Shown here in pieces: positions 56,601 to 64,000 of a stretch of 64,000 nucleotides of DNA. The stretch's first letter is position 1. Each line of letters starts with the position of its first letter. The position numbers were made by a program, and so were the translations under genes. The stretch covers positions 61,502-125,501 of the forward strand of contig NZ_JADQAI010000005.1 in assembly GCF_022129235.1 (NCBI RefSeq), written 5' to 3'. Below the pieces are notes generated by a model. It searched no databases and was not told the origin of the DNA. It worked only from the letters and a program-made list of their open reading frames with translations. Origin of the DNA: Psychrobacter sp. Ps6. GTDB taxonomy: Bacteria > Pseudomonadota > Gammaproteobacteria > Pseudomonadales > Moraxellaceae.

Positions 56601-59600
56601 AGTGCCATTAGGCTTGCCGGTAGATGCCCCACGCGCGCTTTTAATAGCTGATAAGTCTCTTCTGCCAATAGCTGATGATTGGTGAGTAGTAGGCTTCTGA
56701 GCTGTTTATCAATAAGGGCAGCGTCATCTTTGCTCTCAATCAGACACTGCAAACCGCGCTTGACCATATCACGATACGGCGTACTCATTGCATACTCAGC
56801 CAGCTTTGACGCCGGAACAGGTAGCTGAGTTAGGCAATCCCATGCCAGCTCGCGCGTCTCAATATGAGGACGGTGCAGTAGAGGCAACAGCGCTCGACTG
56901 ACACTGTCCGCCCAGTCGATAGCTTTAGATGGGTTGCTGTCGGCTGATGCTTTGGTCAGCCACATTAGCCCGCGAATGGCTTGCTCGGTGCTGCTATTGT
57001 CATTATCGCTTTCACGAATCACACCAAGCCACGCGCCAAACGCAAGTGTCTGGTAGCTATGGTCGGTGTCAGTTCTGCGTAAACCTTGTTGACTGGCATC
57101 ATCAGTAATAGCTGCACTGTGGTGACGCTGAAGTAAGGCCTCGATACTGCGTCGCCATGATTGTATGGCAGTAACTACTTGCGCCTCATCGTCATAAGGT
57201 TGCTGTGTCAGTAGATGGGATAAATGCCCTAATACTGCTACTGCTTGCGCACGTATCAAAGGGTGATCGTGCTGGGTCAAGTGTGCAAATTTCTGTAAGC
57301 TTGCGACATCTACAGTACTAAGGATATTGGCGCGCGCGTCAGTCGTGCTAAGCGCGTTTGTGCCACTTGTCTCTGACAACAGTGTTAGCACCGTTGGGTG
57401 GGCAGACAAAATGTTGTCAATCTTCTGAGAGAGGTATTTACTGAGGTATTGCCAATTAGATATTAAAGGCAGCTCAAAGCGTGCCAATACATGTGCATAA
57501 ACAACAGCGGTCTCATTGTCTGCAAAGCTAAGTGCCTCAATCAAGCGCTCAGGTCGCATGCGCGGTAGTGCTAATGGTGACGCCAAGACATTAAATATAA
57601 GCAACAGTCTAGCCGCTGGTGCATAAGATTGCGTATCGAATAACTCGCGCAATTGCTGTGCTTGAGTAATACCCAAACCTGCGCGCGCTTGTAGCCACTG
57701 AATGGGGCCAATAGGCTCGACAAGATGGCGCAAGCTACCTTGTTTATTATCGTTGGTGCGAGCGTTATTGCTCGATGCGTTGCTAAAAAAATGCTGGCCG
57801 CGACTGTCGCCCCAAACTGCCAAAGCCAAACTGGCTGACTGACGAATAATAGGGCGCTCGTCTTTTTGCCATGTGGCCAACACAGCAGCCACTTCGGCAT
57901 CTTGTGCAGGCGCAACGTACATAAGCTTTGGAGCGAGCGCTTTAAAATCTGCATCTGGATGATGTAGGTAACGCGCATACCAGTCTAAAGCGTGATATTT
58001 TTGTGGATCAGAGAGCGTTGCTAAGCCCGTTAGTGCCTCTGTGATATGATGATGCCACTGCTTATAGTCCTCATTATTTTTTTTATCGTTGACGACTACA
58101 GGCATCTCTTTATTTAGATACTGCTCAAAGACTGCGTAAGCGTTTGCTTCATACTGTGTTTTTAGTGGTGCAGGGTAATCACGAGATTGACGTGCCAGCA
58201 ATTTGGCAACGGTCAGTTTAATATCAGGATAAGGACTACTTAGCCCTGCGCTGAATAATGGCTCATGATCGATCGGACTGGTATCATTGTCATTTTTACG
58301 ACTATTGTTATGGTTTGGACTGAACGAAATGCCTATATCAGTGGCCGCTAAAGCGACCTCTAATGCTTGCTGGCGTACATCCATACTATCATCGGCTAAC
58401 AAAGCGATTAAGGCAGGCATCAAGTCACGCAGATGCTGGTTACTGGCTTTGGCTTGCAACTGGCTCAGTGCCAAACGTTTGATATCAAGATAAGGGCTGG
58501 CCAGTGCGGTCAACATCAGCTCGGTAAATCCGAGACGCTTGCTATTCTTAAGTGCTGTATCAAACGCTTGCTGACGGATATTGGCAAAGTTATCTGCAAA
58601 TAGCAAAGTCAAAACGTCTTGATAGGTGTCTATAGTACTGTCTTGCGTCGTAGCTGATTTTGACGCGCTTTGTAGTAATAGCCGCTGCCATTCTTCTAAT
58701 GCCACTTGATGCACATCCTCAAACAAACTGTGCTGTAGCTGCTCAATCATATTGATAATGGCGCTTTTGGACGCGCGCTCAAGCGCTCTATTGAGTAGTA
58801 CTTTGACCACTTCAAGGCGAATACTGGTGAAAGGGTTATTAAGTGCTTGCGCTAGCATTGTGCTCATGCTTGATGAGTCAGCAGATACTTTTTTGTCATT
58901 AAGCACTTGTGTTAGCAATATCGCAAGCGCGCGCTCATGAATGTCTTGATGCTTTGACGCAAAACCAAACGCCACCCAAGAAAGCTCATCACTGACAAGC
59001 TTACCTAACGCGCTCATGGCCACTTGACGCACGCCTGCATCAGAATCATCGAGCAAGGTGGGCAAAATAGCCTTACCATCGGCTAACTGTAGATATCCCA
59101 AAGCAGCAGCGACGCCTGCACGAATGAACGCATCATTCTTGTGATGTATAAACCGTATCAAGGTGCCAAATGCGCGCTCATCTTGCAAGCAGGCAAGGGC
59201 ATAGGCGGCACGAAATCCGATGTCTTCGTAGCGATTACTCAAGTTTTGTAATAAAGGCTCAAGGCTTGAGTTATTTAGTATGGGGCTTTTATCTGTTGCT
59301 CGTTCTGGTGTGGACGTTTGTGCTACTGATGCAGCAAAATCCTGCGTATTCAATGCAAGGTTGATGGCAGCACTGTCCTCTTCGGTGCCCTGAGCAGTAC
59401 GTCCAGTCGCATTTTTGTTTTGTTGATCAAAACGTGTACCTATCTTGATAGTTACTAGCTCATCATGATCGGACGTACGCTTAGCCGTTTTTACGTTATC
59501 AAAGATTGTACCGCGCAGTAAGCGAAAATCATCAAAGTCGGTCAATGTGCGTAGTAACTGAGCGTCATCCAGAGCATGCGCTTGCTGTTTTAAAGCAGTG

Positions 59601-61471
59601 ATGAGCTCAGGCTGCGCCAATAAAGCGGCATAAAAGGCGGTTTGTCTGACGTCGGCTTGATGATGGCTTTGTAGTAGCATCAGCTGGCGCGATACTTCTG
59701 GGTTATCCAATAAGCTACGCTGATAAAGTCGAATCAGACCTGCTTGAATAATGTCAGGGTAGCGACTGTCCAAAGCCATAAAATCTGCTTTTGGACTGAT
59801 ATCTGGCAGTAAATGCTCAAGCGATGCCAATGCTTGTCGGCGAATGGGTAGCATAGAATGTGACAGCGCTTGTTGTAAAATCGGCAATACACGAGGCTGT
59901 TTGTCCGCGTCTTGAACGGCGATTTTTAGATAGCTTTGTAGTGCAGCACTAATAACGTCTTCATTAGTGCGTCCAAGAGCATATTCTAAATAAGCAGGTA
60001 GTACGTGAGGGTCTGCCGTATGCGTGGCAGCGATAGCCAGCCCATCAAAGGCTGCAAGGCGGACACTACTACTGCGCGGTGAGTTGAGCTGCTCCTCGAG
60101 TATCGCTAAGCGCGTCTCAAGCGTCGTACCAGCGAGCCACTGCACTAATTGTAAAGCGCGACTGGCGCTCAAACTATTGCTACGATCTGCTAAAAGGCGT
60201 CCAACCAGCTTTACCGTTTGCTTATCCGCTTGTGATTCAAGCAGTGCCAAGCCCTCTAAAAACGCTACTTCACTGTTATGGCTATTGTCAGTGAGTAGCT
60301 GCTGAACACGATGATATCCATCTTCAATGACAGTGGCAACCGTTAGCAGCTTACTGTTTTGTGTCTCATCAATCGGCAAAAAACGTAGGCTTTGATCCGA
60401 CCCAACTGCTAATAGTGCAGGTTTTTCTGCATAGCTTGAATAGACCAGTCGCTGTGTTTTACTAAGGTCTTCTTTGCAGGTGTTTGGCTGACCTTTATCA
60501 AACGCCCATGATTTAATACTGTTGTCATCGGCACTAGTAAATAGGCGCGTATCTGAGACACAAAGCGCGGTGATCATTTGACTGTGCTGGCTTGATTTGG
60601 CTCTATCTATCGCTTGTAGTTCACCTTGTACATGGGTGCGATAAAGTTGCTTGTCTGCGCCTGCTGAAAAGAAGTAATGACCAATAGGCTCAAAGCACAG
60701 GGCATTGACGCGGCCTTGATGTAGTGCCTTATGACTACTTTGAATCAGCTGAGCGCCAGTGTCATCATTGCTTAGCCATTGATAGCTACTGACGTTACCG
60801 AGATTATCGCCTATGACCAACCACTTACCATCACTGGATGCAGCAAGCGAAGTGGCTTTTTGAGACTTACTATCCGTATAAGACTGCACGACAACCTGAT
60901 TGGCTATTGTCTGCACTGATGGGCTTAAAGGATCATTGCTAGCAAATGGATAGACGACGATGTCATTGGGATATAACACAACGACAGCTTGATGCAGCGT
61001 GGTCATCGCAATTGCTTGCGGGCTGCTATTCGTTGGTAAGGATTCGGTGACAAACTCATTGTCTGTATTAGTCTCTGTATTTTCAGTGCTATTCTGAGCC
61101 TCAATCATACTTGCAAATAATGACTCTTGACTGATTTTATGGATTATCTCTCCTTGCCAGTCAGTCTGATATAAGTGCCCATCACAGCCAAGCAATATAA
61201 TAGTATCATCAGTTATCGTGGTAATGGCAGCCATCGCACAGGGCAATGCAGTGGTTGATAAGCTTATTTGCTCACCGATATTATCGAGTCGATACAAGTC
61301 TGCATGGCTACTTTCAGCACCTAGCGGTGGTCGAGTGATGAATAAACTGCGACCCTGTGCGACTGGTAGCGCTGCTGATTTTGTGGTTTTTTGCGGCGTA
61401 TACTCAGGAGTGAATGGTCTGCTAACCAAACCTATAATCTGACCCCAATAAGGCAATGCAATTGTTTTCAT
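53687..61471 (-). CDS. Giant WD40-HEAT repeat protein (2594 aa) of the RT operon
   Basis: At 7785 bp this is the largest gene here. Residues about 40-370 form WD40-like blades (KATSLAASSDGKWLVIGD, VNALCFEPIGHYFFSAGADK, ITALCVSDTRLFTSADDNSI). From about 400 to 2560 the protein is almost wholly alpha-helical HEAT/ARM repeats, for example RAAYALACLQDERAFGTLI and VRQVAMSALGKLV, often with acidic and Ala/Leu-rich helices. No enzyme motif, membrane span or signal peptide is visible, so it should be a cytoplasmic scaffold. Its end overlaps the SWIM gene by 11 bp, so the two are probably translationally coupled. Shine-Dalgarno sequence is weak. Confidence 0.9.
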   Translation of the reverse strand: MKTIALPYWGQIIGLVSRPFTPEYTPQKTTKSAALPVAQGRSLFITRPPLGAESSHADLYRLDNIGEQISLSTTALPCAMAAITTITDDTIILLGCDGHLYQTDWQGEIIHKISQESLFASMIEAQNSTENTETNTDNEFVTESLPTNSSPQAIAMTTLHQAVVVLYPNDIVVYPFASNDPLSPSVQTIANQVVVQSYTDSKSQKATSLAASSDGKWLVIGDNLGNVSSYQWLSNDDTGAQLIQSSHKALHQGRVNALCFEPIGHYFFSAGADKQLYRTHVQGELQAIDRAKSSQHSQMITALCVSDTRLFTSADDNSIKSWAFDKGQPNTCKEDLSKTQRLVYSSYAEKPALLAVGSDQSLRFLPIDETQNSKLLTVATVIEDGYHRVQQLLTDNSHNSEVAFLEGLALLESQADKQTVKLVGRLLADRSNSLSASRALQLVQWLAGTTLETRLAILEEQLNSPRSSSVRLAAFDGLAIAATHTADPHVLPAYLEYALGRTNEDVISAALQSYLKIAVQDADKQPRVLPILQQALSHSMLPIRRQALASLEHLLPDISPKADFMALDSRYPDIIQAGLIRLYQRSLLDNPEVSRQLMLLQSHHQADVRQTAFYAALLAQPELITALKQQAHALDDAQLLRTLTDFDDFRLLRGTIFDNVKTAKRTSDHDELVTIKIGTRFDQQNKNATGRTAQGTEEDSAAINLALNTQDFAASVAQTSTPERATDKSPILNNSSLEPLLQNLSNRYEDIGFRAAYALACLQDERAFGTLIRFIHHKNDAFIRAGVAAALGYLQLADGKAILPTLLDDSDAGVRQVAMSALGKLVSDELSWVAFGFASKHQDIHERALAILLTQVLNDKKVSADSSSMSTMLAQALNNPFTSIRLEVVKVLLNRALERASKSAIINMIEQLQHSLFEDVHQVALEEWQRLLLQSASKSATTQDSTIDTYQDVLTLLFADNFANIRQQAFDTALKNSKRLGFTELMLTALASPYLDIKRLALSQLQAKASNQHLRDLMPALIALLADDSMDVRQQALEVALAATDIGISFSPNHNNSRKNDNDTSPIDHEPLFSAGLSSPYPDIKLTVAKLLARQSRDYPAPLKTQYEANAYAVFEQYLNKEMPVVVNDKKNNEDYKQWHHHITEALTGLATLSDPQKYHALDWYARYLHHPDADFKALAPKLMYVAPAQDAEVAAVLATWQKDERPIIRQSASLALAVWGDSRGQHFFSNASSNNARTNDNKQGSLRHLVEPIGPIQWLQARAGLGITQAQQLRELFDTQSYAPAARLLLIFNVLASPLALPRMRPERLIEALSFADNETAVVYAHVLARFELPLISNWQYLSKYLSQKIDNILSAHPTVLTLLSETSGTNALSTTDARANILSTVDVASLQKFAHLTQHDHPLIRAQAVAVLGHLSHLLTQQPYDDEAQVVTAIQSWRRSIEALLQRHHSAAITDDASQQGLRRTDTDHSYQTLAFGAWLGVIRESDNDNSSTEQAIRGLMWLTKASADSNPSKAIDWADSVSRALLPLLHRPHIETRELAWDCLTQLPVPASKLAEYAMSTPYRDMVKRGLQCLIESKDDAALIDKQLRSLLLTNHQLLAEETYQLLKARVGHLPASLMALHTESLPLLRQLVSEWRQITTRASNSTITTATTLDASDQRSSEQALRQDKLTFLLQARHCHDWQARYQTFMQLIELDEVLFTDTAFNHTKLSDTSLIDELFAFLLDSTNKYEQGQILSLITQVLQFCQRMQAAVHNNNINKELDKKSVEQVAQTAYNKLLDLLDNSTLKLSNADLYRTIGTLRDRHMAAPLRHRLQKMFEHPASHSHQERQQLFDTLVMISGYDQPIYDYLDEDKDLRWLQRQHPRDLVALLSLFILLLRYADYAHAAQLLKSLAWIPAVCEQDTTIGNNIIDKNHSTDKEGIAVRIDRALALSYEQLPAKYTQNLIEAVAYRAKKRKNHADVLKNILKKALSNKDAYIPFLAAEGLALCGNSEGLSTLMASIDYHTDGDVRRRSVLAIGEMMQVEPQPADKSVQSSAAQTTDMTNALYKAYDKLIKLAEDNEHYLQDVASEALGHIAQGGHFEYSAQIFDLLTSQLSDPELQPYNPAITHWLNGLRWLNTNAAWAQIRSHIQRQLHQKLLFAPQQHAISLLSHHDSEANKTLLLDILKQYSEQTAILETAYTAAQNLWGSHADHIYTYDWAAIQNPNEDFAMLAMLSLKRIVTYSSIDTLAPFITEHIHQLPAQTYTVLQNALLAKPDMSHPQLRSLMDSPDAQIQQIGLRYITQHPNQYLDTQMQIDCKQHLLNAQQQWQALLDSLIARPAMRQDDSWLTEVRQVATTITHLLWITCRYTTPDKAVFTWLAAQLASPIISSVTALATAVSHYWQQALLGLLARQASDDHLLTELIPTLTGIAHDQTVQLATDDNALLSTLLERLSVQDAQVNKVNEAGALSRLVGLFSQRSDNTEALNVTPHTDLNEQLLAAIKVKDAAALYHCAQNHHAETAIRIRAIEALGQLHDPNIGTWLDALIQASTEADIQKLAYKVLRRWQRNMTRVQQKRPQVPNLQVMKATHLKAADTQQNQGEGQHHDQ

Positions 61472-61539
61472 GATCTAATCTCAGTTGAAATGGCGTCGTG
61501 TGATGTGCTCATTTTTCTTATTTTTTCGCTACTTACTCT

Positions 61540-64000
61540 CTAACTTGAGCTAGCTGTTAAGGGCTGTAAATGTTCGGACAACTGGGGGTAGCGATGCAAT
61601 AAGCGCGTGACAGCGGTCAGACATGCATGACGCTCCATCTTGCCTGCAGAATGGGTAAAGGTGTACAACAAAGGCATGATCAACTTAGCAAAATACTCAT
61701 CCGCCAATCCCACATCACGGAATGTCTCAATCAATGCCAGTTTTGCTCGGCTGGCAGGTATGTGTTTGGATGAGAGGATTTCTGCTTGATCTGTCGCTCC
61801 CTGTATTTTATCAGGGCGCTGCGAATATTTTGAACGGTGACTTTGCTCGTTTTTTCGTGAGTTTAATCGTTCATTGTTGTTAGAAGAACTCAGCCGTCCT
61901 GGTGGCAACTCAAACAGACCTCGTCTTAATAGCATTAGTAATTGATTCAAATCAGCAGGTGGATTGGTTGACCAATCACTTGGCGCGGTATGCGTAAAGG
62001 TCTTTATGTCAGTTTTTGCATGGGGCTCAGTGTTAGCAGTGCTTGTTTTGCTTGCTGATGCATTCTCATTTTTCTCATGCTGGTTTGCAGGCTGCCAAAG
62101 AGGCGAGACATGGCGCGCCTTATACTGCTTCCAAAGCATGGTCACTGCGGCATAGCGTATTTCACGATCAGCGCTTTGACTTAATAGGTAAAGAGACTTC
62201 GGATTTTGAAATTGATGATGTCGCTGCAATAATGTCATGCCAAGCTGCCGTGCCAGTCGTTTTTTGCTACCAATGAATGCGTTGAGCATCGCCTCGTTAA
62301 GCTGCTCTACAGGTACATGGTAAGCACGATTGCTGACAGAAGGTGCTGCCAATAGCGCTTGTTGCAACAACTTCGTGACCTCAAGATAAGGCGATTCTGC
62401 CATTGTTAGCCAAAGCGTCGGCGTTGGCGACCACTTAGCCAGCTCATATTTTGTTAATAAGAGGCCGAAATGACGTAGCGTTTGCTGACTGCTTTGCAAT
62501 AACGGTATAACGCGCTCGGCGCTAAAAAACGCAGAGGGAACAATCGCATCGGGATCGACAGGCCTATCCGTTAATGCCATACAGATCTGCTCATGATGAT
62601 GACTCAGGTAACTGATAGCCAGCTCGCTGACGGGTGCCGTAGGATCGTCGATTGCCATTGACCACAGCACCTCTGCACCCGCTATCACATCGTCTTCGGA
62701 TGCTGCGCGTGATTGTCCTGTCAGCATCTGCAAAAATGCGGTTTCTGATATGATTTTGAGGGGTGCGCCTGCGGTAATTAATGCCTCGGCTTTGAGCTGC
62801 TTACTGCCTTTGCGACCAGCGCCATAAAGCGGTGAGCCGTCATCACCGATTACAAGATAGTCCAACTTATTATTCACGGCACTACTGATCGCACCATTGG
62901 CTGCTTTGACCAGCTTTTCAGCATCGCCTCGGCTCATGCTTTGCATTTTACCTGTAAACAAATAACGCTGATTTCCCAAATCGACAGTGGCTTCGTTGGC
63001 TCCAGTGGTTTGAGTGGTGTTTGTATCTTTAGCCTGATCTTCCTCTGATGATATCTTTTGAGTGGTCGCAAAATCAGCAGGCAAGAAACCCTTGTTAATA
63101 CGCTCGATCGCAAATTCACGGTATGCTGGATGCTCACTACGGGCAAGTGTCATGAGCCACTCAAACCCTAAGTCAGTTGGTGCAAACCGGCGAACATCAG
63201 ACAACCAACCATGCACGGTATCAGCCAAATATTCATCAAAGGTTAGCTCTTTTTGCCACTGTTTGACAGTATCTACAATTGAGGGAGTTTTTCCCCCATC
63301 ATAATCATAATGGTTGAGATAGGGAGTGTTTTTGAGTTGTGCAATCTCCTCACTGCCATGCCAATCAGGTTCATAGGCGAGCGCGTGCCAGTAGGGTATT
63401 GGAATTTTATTTCCTGACAAAACATCTTCATCGATCCAATCAACGATCGTCTGCTGCGCTAGAGGATGCAGCAATAGATACTGCCAAACGTTGATGTCTA
63501 TGACATTCAAATCGAGGCGTTTGAGCTCTTGTAATGCAAAATCCATGCACAGCTCGCTGCTGTCACGATTTGTAGAGGTATCCATCTGTACTGCCAAACG
63601 AATAAAATAGTCACTGCCAAGTTCCTGTGCGCTATACAGCTCTGGCAGTCTACGTATTGCAAAGCGTGTGCTGTAACGCTGATTGCTGATCAGGCGCTCA
63701 AAAAACCATTCAGCCGTCAGATCACGGCGTGTGAAGTGTTTACTGAGCTGTTCGGCGGCAATGTTGTGGTGATAAGAGGTATCCAATAACTGTCCCCAAC
63801 CTGATACCCCAATATCTTTGATGGGATGACGATTCAAAATAACACTGATGGCAAAGCTGCGAACAGGCTCATGATCTGACATGGCTAGCATCATTAACTC
63901 CGCTAACGGGAGAGATTGCGCATAACTTTTGGCATAACCGATGGCATACTGATAAGCGGCAGGATAGCTTGAACGTAATAACTTGAGAACCACTTCATGC
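61540..64000 (-). CDS. HEAT-repeat protein with BRCT domain, first visible gene of the RT operon (5' end outside window)
   Basis: The frame is open to the right edge (codons GAA and CAT lie before the GTG at 63993), so the protein is longer than the 817 residues visible from there. Helical HEAT-like repeats (LPELYSAQELGSDYFIR, HPAYREFAIERIN) flank a BRCT domain at about 341-425 (RYLFTGKMQSMSRGDAEKL, LDYLVIGDDGSPL), similar to the DNA-ligase BRCT. BRCT modules bind phosphopeptides or DNA ends. A WGR or other N-terminal module may lie upstream. The gap to the next gene is 68 bp with no terminator, so it should be co-transcribed. Confidence 0.85.
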   Translation of the reverse strand, partial: HEVVLKLLRSSYPAAYQYAIGYAKSYAQSLPLAELMMLAMSDHEPVRSFAISVILNRHPIKDIGVSGWGQLLDTSYHHNIAAEQLSKHFTRRDLTAEWFFERLISNQRYSTRFAIRRLPELYSAQELGSDYFIRLAVQMDTSTNRDSSELCMDFALQELKRLDLNVIDINVWQYLLLHPLAQQTIVDWIDEDVLSGNKIPIPYWHALAYEPDWHGSEEIAQLKNTPYLNHYDYDGGKTPSIVDTVKQWQKELTFDEYLADTVHGWLSDVRRFAPTDLGFEWLMTLARSEHPAYREFAIERINKGFLPADFATTQKISSEEDQAKDTNTTQTTGANEATVDLGNQRYLFTGKMQSMSRGDAEKLVKAANGAISSAVNNKLDYLVIGDDGSPLYGAGRKGSKQLKAEALITAGAPLKIISETAFLQMLTGQSRAASEDDVIAGAEVLWSMAIDDPTAPVSELAISYLSHHHEQICMALTDRPVDPDAIVPSAFFSAERVIPLLQSSQQTLRHFGLLLTKYELAKWSPTPTLWLTMAESPYLEVTKLLQQALLAAPSVSNRAYHVPVEQLNEAMLNAFIGSKKRLARQLGMTLLQRHHQFQNPKSLYLLSQSADREIRYAAVTMLWKQYKARHVSPLWQPANQHEKNENASASKTSTANTEPHAKTDIKTFTHTAPSDWSTNPPADLNQLLMLLRRGLFELPPGRLSSSNNNERLNSRKNEQSHRSKYSQRPDKIQGATDQAEILSSKHIPASRAKLALIETFRDVGLADEYFAKLIMPLLYTFTHSAGKMERHACLTAVTRLLHRYPQLSEHLQPLTASSS
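62719..62973 (-). other. BRCT domain coding segment
   Basis: Residues 341-425, with the TGK/LDYLVIG pattern typical of bacterial BRCT domains. Confidence 0.75.

Overview
The window looks like chromosomal DNA of a Moraxellaceae gammaproteobacterium, most probably Psychrobacter. This is inferred from moderate A+T content, a 1614-residue NAD-dependent glutamate dehydrogenase, a cold-shock-style DEAD-box helicase with an RGG tail and the gene complement. No database search was possible. Most genes are chromosomal housekeeping or metabolic genes. I see no rRNA, tRNA, insertion sequence, prophage or CRISPR array.

Layout. 1-7.3 kb: end of dnaX, a LysR regulator, argD with yacG, a TrmB-like methyltransferase, an ABC1/UbiB-family kinase and purD. 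7.7-18.3 kb: the large NAD-GDH, then sbcD-sbcC, which encode a double-strand-break nuclease. 18.4-32.2 kb: a broad sulfate-assimilation region with siroheme synthase cysG, cysI-DUF934-cysH on the minus strand, sat, two tandem sulfate-binding lipoproteins and cysT-cysW-cysA on the plus strand. It takes sulfate from uptake through activation to sulfite and sulfide. 32.3-34.5 kb: an ArsR-type regulator and an iron-storage group of bfd (with a Fur-box-like promoter) plus two bacterioferritin subunits. These two have divided the ferroxidase and heme roles between them. 34.7-45.1 kb: an MFS exporter, a YghU-like GST, a DUF1176 exported protein, the DEAD-box helicase with a long leader, a DUF819 membrane protein and a short UvrA paralogue.

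45.1-49.2 kb is a minus-strand Anbu operon: an ATP-grasp/alpha-E fusion, a transglutaminase-like protease and the proteasome-like Anbu peptidase. A GDSL lipoprotein esterase follows on the plus strand.

The most unusual region is 50.1-64.0 kb (minus strand, running off the right edge). It is a tightly packed operon of a HEAT/BRCT protein, a 2594-residue WD40-HEAT protein, a SWIM zinc-finger protein and a retron-like reverse transcriptase. The RT carries the YADD, NAxxH and VTG signatures of retron RTs, and the ARM/HEAT and SWIM partners resemble, from memory, the retron class called type XIII. No intergenic space near the RT could hold a conventional msr-msd RNA, so the template RNA, if there is one, must lie elsewhere or overlap coding sequence. 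This is the best candidate for an incompletely described (probably anti-phage) system.
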